From Lachnospiraceae bacterium (GTDB lineage: Bacteria; Bacillota; Clostridia; Lachnospirales; Lachnospiraceae), in assembly GCA_017476305.1 (NCBI GenBank), contig JAFVAA010000648.1:1-5387 (forward strand): DNA of 5,387 nt. Direction: 5' to 3'. The notes under the pieces were generated by a model. It made no database searches. It was not told the DNA's origin and worked only from the letters and a program-made list of their open reading frames with translations. The position numbers were made by a program, and so were the translations under genes. Positions 1 through 4,562 of the stretch are shown in pieces. Within the stretch, counting starts at the first letter, position 1. Each line of letters starts with the position of its first letter.

Positions 1-992
1 ACAAGGACAGTTTTACGGGCATATGGCCAGGTATCATAGTTGGTACTGGAAAAGCCTGTGGAGCTCACGAGAGATCCAACCTGAAAAATGCTCTGTGTCA
101 ATGCCTCAAATACACTACCTGTTTGTGGGAGAATATTTACGGTGATAAAGGCAGTTGCTGCAAAGACTATGATAAAATAATATCTGACCTCCTCCATCTG
201 AAAAGCCTGCTTAAATTTCCGGTAGAGAATGTAATAGTAAGCGTTGAAATTTACGGCGAATAAAATCATAAAAATGGCAGTCACCCACTGTAAATAAGGG
301 GAATAAGAACCAAAGCTGTCATTTTTTATCCCGAATCCTCCGGTACCTGCTGTACCAAAGCTGGTGCATACGGCATCAAATAAAGGCATATGTCCGGCTA
401 AAAGCAGAATGAACTGAAGAATGGTCATGCCGAAGTAAATCATATAGAGAATTCTGGCGGTATTTTTCACCTTTGGATACAGCTTTCCGACAGATGGTCC
501 CGGGCTTTCTGCGCGCATCAGGTTGATGTTTGAGCCACCGCTCAGTGGAATGATCGCCAGCAAAAATACGAGAACTCCCATCCCGCCAATCCAATGTGTC
601 AGACTGCGCCACAGAAGGGAAGCGTGGGAGAGGGCTTCTACATCACCCAGAATGGAAGCACCTGTAGTCGTAAAGCCGGAAACCGTTTCGAAAAGGGCAT
701 CCTCGACTGCCGGAATTTCCCTGGTCAGAAGAAATGGAATTGCCCCAAAGATACTAAGAAAAATCCAGCTCAGTGCGGTCGCTACGCATCCATCTTTCAG
801 GTAAAAAACAGAGCTTCCCGGTTTTTTTAAACTCATGAAAAAGCCAAGCAAAAAAGTAAAGACTGCCACGGCGAGGTAGGAAAAGCCTTCCTTTTCTCCG
901 TAGCAGACTGCTGTGATACAGGGAAACAGCATGAGTACTGCTTCTAATTTAAGTACATATCCGAGTATGTATCGGATGATGGAACCATTCAT
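1..992 (-). CDS. trkH: Trk-type potassium uptake protein TrkH (C-terminus beyond window)
   Basis: Integral membrane, ion-conducting subunit of the Trk/Ktr potassium uptake system, which works with the cytoplasmic TrkA encoded just upstream. I translated 330 residues with no stop before the window edge; family members are usually about 450-490, so roughly the last quarter is outside. Three of the four pore (P) loops of the family are visible: TTTGAS at residues 108-113, TAGTGGFG at 214-221 and SSTGFSS at 310-316, each carrying the filter glycine. The family signature RSLTHWIGGMGVLVF lies at 129-143. Hydrophobic helices are evident near residues 10-30, 38-55, 70-90, 136-152, 180-200, 234-256 and 270-290. 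The fourth P loop should follow beyond the edge. The ATG at 992-990 is preceded by GGAGG at 1001-1005 with 8-nt spacing, which fixes the start. It is the second gene of a trkA-trkH operon, with a 67-nt gap. TrkH and KtrB are homologous; the TrkH name rests on the double-RCK partner. Confidence 0.95.
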   Translation of the reverse strand, partial: MNGSIIRYILGYVLKLEAVLMLFPCITAVCYGEKEGFSYLAVAVFTFLLGFFMSLKKPGSSVFYLKDGCVATALSWIFLSIFGAIPFLLTREIPAVEDALFETVSGFTTTGASILGDVEALSHASLLWRSLTHWIGGMGVLVFLLAIIPLSGGSNINLMRAESPGPSVGKLYPKVKNTARILYMIYFGMTILQFILLLAGHMPLFDAVCTSFGTAGTGGFGIKNDSFGSYSPYLQWVTAIFMILFAVNFNAYYYILYRKFKQAFQMEEVRYYFIIVFAATAFITVNILPQTGSVFEALTQSIFQVGSLVSSTGFSSTNYDTWPYARKTVL

Positions 993-1000
993 TTTTATTT

Positions 1001-1056
1001 CCTCCATCTGGTGCAGCGTTTTAAAAATAGAGCCGGTTATTTAGGAAATGCTGCAC
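1001..1056 (-). promoter_or_regulatory. trkH ribosome-binding site preceded by an intercistronic hairpin
   Basis: The trkH ribosome site GGAGG reads on the minus strand at 1001-1005. Five bases upstream of it lies an inverted repeat: arms at 1011-1021 and 1046-1056 match over 10 of 11 pairs (minus-strand arm GTGCAGCATTT against AAACGCTGCAC, one A-C mismatch). The 24-nt loop contains a second small repeat (AAATA/TATTT). There is no T-run after the stem, so it does not look like a terminator. A role in processing the trkA-trkH transcript or in tuning trkH translation is inference. Confidence 0.5.
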
Positions 1057-1059
1057 TAG

Positions 1060-2448
1060 TTAAGCTAAAATATCCTGCAGGTCATTAAATCCTGTGTGCG
1101 TCGTTACGATCATTACGGTATCGCCGATCTGAATGTCATCCCGGCCGGTGGGGATGATGGGGAGCCCGTTTCGGATGATACAGGCAACTAAAAGATTTTT
1201 CTTTAACGGCAGATCCATCAGTGGAATATTTGTCACCTCGGAACGCTCGTTGACACGAAATTCAATCGCTTCTGCCTTGGAATCGAACATGTGATAAAGC
1301 GTTTCCACATTACTGTTTATGGATGCTTTTTTAGCACGTACATATGCGGTGATTTTTTCTGCTGTAATGTATCTTGGGAAAAATACGCTTCCTAATTCCA
1401 GCTGGTCGATTACATTTTTAAAGGTCATGCGGTTGATTTTTGTGATGACCTTCGCATCCGAAACCTGTCTGGCGTATAGTGTCAGCATGATGTTTTCTTC
1501 GTCAATTCCGGTAAGCGGAACAAAGGACTCGATATGATCGATTCCTTCTTCGACCAAAAGCTCCTGATCTGTCCCGTCTCCATTGATAATGATAGCTTTT
1601 GGCAGAAGGATACTAAGCTCCTCACAGCGTTTTCTGTTCTGCTCGATTATTTTTACATCAATTCCCATCTGCAAAAGCTGTTTTGCCAAATAGTAGGATG
1701 CTTTCCCGCCACCAATGATCATGGTGTTTTTTACCTTATGTGTCTGGAAACCGATAGTAGAAAGAAAGCCAGCGGCATCCTCTCTGCTTCCGAGGAAGGA
1801 AATCATGTCCCCCTGCTCAATGTGGGAGTTTCCCGAAGGAATAAAGACCTCTCCATTTCGCTCGATAGCGCAGATAAGGATATTGGAGCTGTACCTTTTA
1901 CTGAATTCTACGATGGTCAGTCCGGCAAGCAGGTTGTCCTCTGCAATTTTTATTTTAATCAGCTCTACCTTGCCATGCCCAAAGGAATTGATTTCTAATG
2001 CGGCAGGCAGATATAGAAGTCTGGCAACTTCTCTGGATGCCTCCAGTTCCGGGTTAATGACCATGGCAAGTCCCAGACGTTCACACAGATAGGAAGCATC
2101 CTTGATGTAGTCGGGGGTGCGGATTCGGGCGATCGTCGAGCAGTCACTGTCCTGTTTGGCGATGATACAGCATAAAAGATTCAGTTCATCGGATTCTGTG
2201 ACTGCTATAAAAAGATGGGCATTCTGGATTCCTGCCTCCTCCTGAATACTATGGCTGGCTCCGTTTCCGACGATGCCCATGACATCGTAGTAGTCAGCGA
2301 GCTCCTGAATGCGCTCGGCATCTTCGTCAATGATCGTTACATCATGACCTTCGCCGGTCAGACGCTCCACGAGCGTAGAGCCTACTTTTCCACAGCCGAC
2401 GATAATAATATTTAATCCCGCGTTTGCGGGCTGTGTCTTAAATAACAT
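1060..2448 (-). CDS. trkA: Trk system potassium uptake regulatory subunit TrkA (double RCK)
   Basis: Cytoplasmic, peripheral gating subunit of the Trk potassium transporter. It binds nicotinamide or adenine nucleotides and controls the TrkH channel. The product is 462 residues, close to the usual ~450-460 for TrkA, with two tandem RCK units. RCK_N 1 starts with the Rossmann loop GCGKVG at residues 18-23 and has the strand-2 acidic residue D41. RCK_C 1 lies near 158-235. RCK_N 2 starts near 242 with a weaker loop, GGGKAS at 246-251, and strand-2 acid E269. RCK_C 2 lies near 385-462. The double unit separates it from the ~220-residue single-RCK KtrA. Start choice: the track-length ORF begins at 2454, but the ribosome site AAAGGA (2456-2461) lies only 1 nt from that ATG and 7 nt from the next in-frame ATG at 2448, so I prefer 2448. 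The N-terminal ~12 residues before the Rossmann strand are a short extension. First gene of the operon with trkH. Some RCK_C domains of Gram-positive transporters bind c-di-AMP; whether this one does is unknown. Confidence 0.96.
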   Translation of the reverse strand: MLFKTQPANAGLNIIIVGCGKVGSTLVERLTGEGHDVTIIDEDAERIQELADYYDVMGIVGNGASHSIQEEAGIQNAHLFIAVTESDELNLLCCIIAKQDSDCSTIARIRTPDYIKDASYLCERLGLAMVINPELEASREVARLLYLPAALEINSFGHGKVELIKIKIAEDNLLAGLTIVEFSKRYSSNILICAIERNGEVFIPSGNSHIEQGDMISFLGSREDAAGFLSTIGFQTHKVKNTMIIGGGKASYYLAKQLLQMGIDVKIIEQNRKRCEELSILLPKAIIINGDGTDQELLVEEGIDHIESFVPLTGIDEENIMLTLYARQVSDAKVITKINRMTFKNVIDQLELGSVFFPRYITAEKITAYVRAKKASINSNVETLYHMFDSKAEAIEFRVNERSEVTNIPLMDLPLKKNLLVACIIRNGLPIIPTGRDDIQIGDTVMIVTTHTGFNDLQDILA

Positions 2449-2455
2449 TTTCATG

Positions 2456-2461
2456 TCCTTT
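2456..2461 (-). promoter_or_regulatory. Ribosome-binding site that decides the trkA start
   Basis: AAAGGA on the minus strand. It is 1 nt before the ATG at 2454 and 7 nt before the ATG at 2448, favouring the second start codon and a 462-residue product. Confidence 0.6.
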
Positions 2462-2491
2462 CGAATAAAGTATTTGCATTTACAATAATAG

Positions 2492-2520
2492 ATAATACCA
2501 CATCTGTTTTGATTTTTAAA
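2492..2520 (-). promoter_or_regulatory. Probable sigma-A promoter of trkA-trkH
   Basis: On the minus strand there is a -10 TATTAT (2492-2497) with an extended -10 TGG directly before it, and a weak -35 TTTAAA (2515-2520) at exactly 17-nt spacing. The predicted transcript start is near 2485, giving a leader of only about 35 nt. That is too short for a ydaO-type c-di-AMP riboswitch, which is known upstream of some potassium transporter genes. Confidence 0.45.
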
Positions 2521-2552
2521 GTAGTATTCTGGAATTGGGAGCAGGAACTATA

Positions 2553-2708
2553 TTATATAAAAGACGGTGCGGGTAAAACACCTGCAGAGATTGCTCCGGG
2601 AACCACGCTTACCATTGGGATTGCCTCACCAGTTTGAAAGTGGGTTTGAGATTCAAGGTATTCTCTATTCTCCGCTGCAAGGTTAATAGTGGTTGCTTTT
2701 CTCCCCAT
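2553..2708 (-). pseudogene. Chimeric 51-codon ORF with IS630-like transposase N-terminus
   Basis: This ORF has real expression signals: GGGAGG at 2717-2722, 8 nt before the ATG, and a perfect TATAAT further up. The first ~22 residues (MGRKATTINLAAENREYLES and two more) resemble the N-terminus I recall for IS630-type transposase/HTH proteins of Clostridia, where this stretch is followed by a Q-T-R-A-R-T-like segment and a helix-turn-helix. Here the resemblance stops at about residue 22 (near 2643). The remaining 29 residues are unlike that family and the frame closes with TAA. The reading is an insertion-sequence 5' remnant joined to unrelated DNA. Alternatives are a tiny CopG/RHH-like protein or an unrelated small protein. 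The family assignment is from memory and was not checked against a database. It lies upstream of, and in the same direction as, trkA. Confidence 0.4.
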
Positions 2709-2716
2709 AGTATTTG

Positions 2717-2745
2717 CCTCCCTTCATGGGTATAAATCTATTATA
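2717..2745 (-). promoter_or_regulatory. -10 box and ribosome site of the IS630-like remnant
   Basis: On the minus strand, TATAAT (2740-2745) is followed by GGGAGG (2717-2722). No convincing -35 is visible 16-18 nt upstream (the bases there read CTATAT). The DNA just upstream (2746-2770) is a run of TA-rich repeats, with the palindrome CTATATATAG and the octamer ATATATAG occurring twice, which could be an operator or simply low-complexity DNA. Confidence 0.4.
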
Positions 2746-2860
2746 CTATATATAGAAAGAATATATAGCATAGTTATTTAAAAAATGTTATACTAGGAAT
2801 ACTCTCATTGTCTTCATTGTAAATAACATAAACAATGCATAACATTTATAATTCTTCTAT

Positions 2861-2896
2861 ACAAAAAGAGCAGAAAATATTTTTAACATTTTCTGC
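2861..2896 (-). terminator. Intrinsic terminator of the JAMM operon
   Basis: On the minus strand, the stem GCAGAAAAT / ATTTTCTGC (arms 2888-2896 and 2870-2878, 9 perfect pairs, 9-nt loop) is followed at once by TCTTTTTGT. It lies about 75 nt after the stop of the 63-residue gene and closes the two-gene transcription unit. The plus-strand side has no T-run, so it acts in one direction. Confidence 0.8.
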
Positions 2897-2969
2897 CCTA
2901 AATAGCTTTTCGCACAAGAAAATGAAATCACTTTCCCCTTTTATATTAAGTATCCTCAGGCAAACTTTA

Positions 2970-3161
2970 TCATTTTTCTCTATCTTTTACCAAAATTCCC
3001 TGTTTCTTCGCAATTTCTATCACAAATGGTCGAATATGACATTCTACCTCCTTAGCAGCCTCATTTTCCATATTTGATTTTTTGAGTTCTGCATCCAGCC
3101 ACTCAATTGCCCCATCCAATGCATCCGGTTTTTCACTTAAAATACAGTTATATGGCTTCAT
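2970..3161 (-). CDS. Small hypothetical protein (63 aa), second gene of JAMM unit
   Basis: Not recognised. It is a soluble, charged, probably mostly helical 63-residue protein beginning MKPYNCILSE, with a central stretch rich in Glu, Lys and Ala and a lysine-rich C-terminus (GILVKDREK). There is no signal peptide, membrane segment or Cys/His metal cluster; two cysteines are present. Start choice: a longer in-frame ORF opens at 3203 inside the upstream gene, but GGAGG at 3170-3174 lies 8 nt before the ATG at 3161, so that start is clearly better. The gene begins 16 nt after the stop of the JAMM gene and is followed by a terminator, so the two are almost certainly co-transcribed. A partner, regulator or substrate role for the JAMM protein is inference from position only. 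Confidence 0.75.
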   Translation of the reverse strand: MKPYNCILSEKPDALDGAIEWLDAELKKSNMENEAAKEVECHIRPFVIEIAKKQGILVKDREK

Positions 3162-3169
3162 ATTATCAA

Positions 3170-3174
3170 CCTCC
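3170..3174 (-). promoter_or_regulatory. Ribosome-binding site fixing the 63-aa start
   Basis: GGAGG on the minus strand, 8 nt before ATG 3161-3159 and 3 nt after the TAG stop of the JAMM gene. It rejects the longer ORF that would start at 3203 and overlap that gene by 26 nt. Confidence 0.8.
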
Positions 3175-3177
3175 ATT

Positions 3178-3813
3178 CTAGTGTTCTTCGTATATGATCC
3201 CAACTTTATAACAATTTTTCATAAAATAAGCACTCGCATCCTGCTTTTCTTTTAAGTTCTTTGCATGGTTATGTCTGTCAACCGCTTCTCTCATGATCTC
3301 CATAGCACCTGTTCTATTATACTTCTTCGTTTTTACGACATAACTGATATGTCCCCGGTTCGTAACTACGACAATCATTTTTATCGAAGCATACTGCAAT
3401 AGATACATTGCATCTTCCAAAGATATTTTAGAAAGATTTGGATGGTTATGCGAAATCACTACCACACTTCCCTTAGCTGACATAATAATGTGATTTGATG
3501 CTGTATCTGACCGGGGATCAACGGAATTTTCATCTCCAAATGCAACTGCAATATAATGTTCCCCTTGCATGGCAAGACTAGGACTATCCAGGTCATAAGT
3601 GATTGCTACCTCATTTCCATTGTTTCTGCTCTTTGAAATTCTAAGCACTTCTTTAGCAATTTCCTGTAGTGCTATATAATGCTCCTCGGGTATCTCACAA
3701 TATTTTATAAAAGGTATCTTTGAAATTGCTAATTCTGTAATCTCCACTTTTCTATTTCTTTTATTTGCCTCAAGATCTGATAATTTGTCATTATCTATTG
3801 CCATTGTCTCCAC
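3178..3813 (-). CDS. JAMM/JAB-domain putative metallopeptidase (RadC/MuF-associated type)
   Basis: This 211-residue protein carries a JAMM (MPN+) zinc-site signature: VISHNHPNLSKISLED, with H122, H124, S131 and D134 arranged as HxH-x6-SxxD. A glutamate that could complete the site is E68 in NEVAITYDLDS, about 54 residues before the HxH. The core fold appears to span ~66-165 (beta strands at 68-74, 86-93, 116-121 and 145-151, ending in VVVTNRGHISYVV). The N-terminal ~65 residues are a polar, helical region, and a helical tail rich in His, Lys and Asn follows. JAMM proteins hydrolyse isopeptide or peptide bonds, while RadC-like members have no settled activity. The x6 spacing differs from the x7 of RadC and fits phage/MuF-associated JAMM domains better, as far as I recall. 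No signal peptide. Start: GTG at 3813 or ATG at 3804; AGGGG is 3 nt from the GTG and GGAG is 3 nt from the ATG, so neither is ideal. It is the first gene of a two-gene unit in AT-rich DNA. Confidence 0.8.
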   Translation of the reverse strand: METMAIDNDKLSDLEANKRNRKVEITELAISKIPFIKYCEIPEEHYIALQEIAKEVLRISKSRNNGNEVAITYDLDSPSLAMQGEHYIAVAFGDENSVDPRSDTASNHIIMSAKGSVVVISHNHPNLSKISLEDAMYLLQYASIKMIVVVTNRGHISYVVKTKKYNRTGAMEIMREAVDRHNHAKNLKEKQDASAYFMKNCYKVGIIYEEH

Positions 3814-3881
3814 TCGCCCCTTTGTTTCCTAGCCAAATCTACTATACTCAAATCATTTTCTTAATTACTCCATTCCTTCTA

Positions 3882-3893
3882 ATTGTAAACAAT
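3882..3893. promoter_or_regulatory. Small palindrome in the JAMM leader, possible operator
   Basis: ATTGTAAACAAT has 5-bp arms and a 2-nt centre. It falls about 17-28 nt downstream of the predicted transcription start of the JAMM unit, where a repressor could bind. Evidence is position and symmetry only. Confidence 0.25.
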
Positions 3894-3916
3894 AGTCTAA
3901 CCTGCTTTTTGAATAC

Positions 3917-3945
3917 ATTATATGATTTTTTGTTTCAAATTACAA
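3917..3945 (-). promoter_or_regulatory. Strong sigma-A promoter of the JAMM operon
   Basis: On the minus strand, -35 TTGTAA (3940-3945), a 17-nt spacer and a perfect -10 TATAAT (3917-3922). The predicted start is near 3910, which leaves an untranslated leader of about 95-105 nt before the JAMM start codon, longer than usual for a simple gene. Confidence 0.7.
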
Positions 3946-4064
3946 GTTCCTTTATAACAAGAATGTAAGTGTGGGTTGGATTTTTCCTTGCGTTATTTTT
4001 AACTATGTGAAACCTCCCCGTGATTTTTGCATAGATTGTAAAAAAGAATCGCGGGAGAGTTCCT

Positions 4065-4217
4065 TTGAAAGATTATATGGAAGAGCGTGCCATAGAGGCG
4101 GCTCATTTGGATGCCGGAAAGGTACAAACCAAAAATAATAAAACCACAAGAGAGTGCCGCAGTTTCTACAGAGACCAATGCACTTATCCATTCGACAGAA
4201 CGGACACGCTTTTATAG
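4065..4217 (+). pseudogene. SpoIIID-like 5' fragment in a 50-codon chimeric frame
   Basis: The frame begins with TTG at 4065, preceded by GGGAGAG (4053-4059) at good spacing. The first 15 residues read LKDYMEERAIEAAHL, which fits the start of SpoIIID, the sigma-E-stage sporulation transcription factor of endospore formers (typically K-D-Y/F-I-E-E-R then a helix, about 80-90 residues). After codon 15 (about 4109) the expected HTH sequence is absent, and the frame goes on with unrelated residues to TAG at 4215. I read this as the 5' end of a spoIIID gene or copy joined to other DNA by deletion or recombination, so no HTH can be made. The identification rests on a short match recalled from the family. 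The functional spoIIID should be elsewhere in the genome. Confidence 0.4.
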
Positions 4218-4425
4218 CATTCGAGGATGTACGGTATTTGAACCGCTTTAGCAGATACGCTATAAACCGGAACAGAAGAAACGCAGCAAAACTCCGACTT
4301 TTTATAAAATTCAGTTTGCGACTGCATCATCTGTTCCGGTGAGCGAGAAATATCATGCTAAGACTATCGGACTGCTTCTGGTAGGGCGAGGACAGACAGC
4401 AGGGCATAATGATACTCCTGCCTAG
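4111..4425 (+). pseudogene. Decayed coding frame of unknown family with in-frame TAG
   Basis: From ATG 4111 a frame of 104 codons runs to TAG 4423 with a single internal TAG at 4249-4251. Both halves look coding by codon choice and residue composition: the first carries NALIHSTERTRFYSIRG and the second KTPTFYKIQFATASSVPV. I do not recognise the family. There is no ribosome site 5-10 nt before the ATG, and the frame starts where SpoIIID-like similarity stops (about 4110), so the true 5' end of this gene is probably missing. It overlaps the tail of the SpoIIID-like chimeric frame. The simplest reading is an internal gene fragment with a nonsense mutation. Confidence 0.3.
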
Positions 4426-4432
4426 TCATAAG

Positions 4433-4444
4433 GTCTTGCAAGAC
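4433..4444. repeat. Perfect 12-bp palindrome
   Basis: GTCTTGCAAGAC is perfectly self-complementary and lies just after the end of the decayed frame. It has no T-run and is too short to be a terminator. Its function is unknown; it could be a protein-binding site or chance. Confidence 0.3.
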
Positions 4445-4522
4445 GGAAATACAAAAGAAAAATGCCTACCCATGTCATAGTGGATGATATTACACAGGCA
4501 GAGCAACAGTCTGTTATCCTGT

Positions 4523-4562
4523 TAGAACAAATCAGGATGATTTTCCTTTCTGATTTGTTCTA
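4523..4562 (-). terminator. 13-bp inverted repeat overlapping the stop of the PPC-repeat gene
   Basis: The arms TAGAACAAATCAG (4523-4535) and CTGATTTGTTCTA (4550-4562) pair perfectly around a 14-nt loop. On the minus strand the arm begins with the TAG stop codon of the PPC-repeat gene, so the hairpin forms at the very 3' end of that message. No T-run follows on either strand, so it is not a textbook intrinsic terminator. It may stabilise the 3' end, end transcription weakly, or be an element end. Confidence 0.4.

Noticed and set aside
376..612. 78-codon minus-strand ORF
   Set aside because: It is an out-of-frame reading of trkH, which covers the same bases with pore-loop motifs.
1534..1998. 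154-codon plus-strand ORF, and other plus-strand ORFs inside the trk genes (523-804, 594-830, 1319-1537, 1715-2092, 2215-2415)
   Set aside because: They lie antisense to trkA and trkH, whose products show complete family motifs; no ribosome sites or recognisable domains.
2455..2491. c-di-AMP (ydaO) or other riboswitch upstream of trkA
   Set aside because: The predicted leader is only about 35 nt, with no stable structure.
2835..3077. 80-codon plus-strand ORF
   Set aside because: It runs through the terminator and antisense to the 63-aa gene; low-complexity Phe/Leu/Ser composition typical of AT-rich shadow frames.
4010..4045. Sigma-E promoter before the SpoIIID-like fragment
   Set aside because: GCATAGATTGT partly resembles a sigma-E -10, but no matching -35 lies 13-15 nt upstream.
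4003..4191. 62-codon minus-strand ORF
   Set aside because: Antisense to the SpoIIID-like fragment and the decayed frame; no ribosome site and no family resemblance.
4249..4251. In-frame TAG as a recoded amino-acid codon
   Set aside because: No pyrrolysine signal or associated genes are visible, and the surrounding DNA is otherwise broken; simple nonsense decay is more likely.
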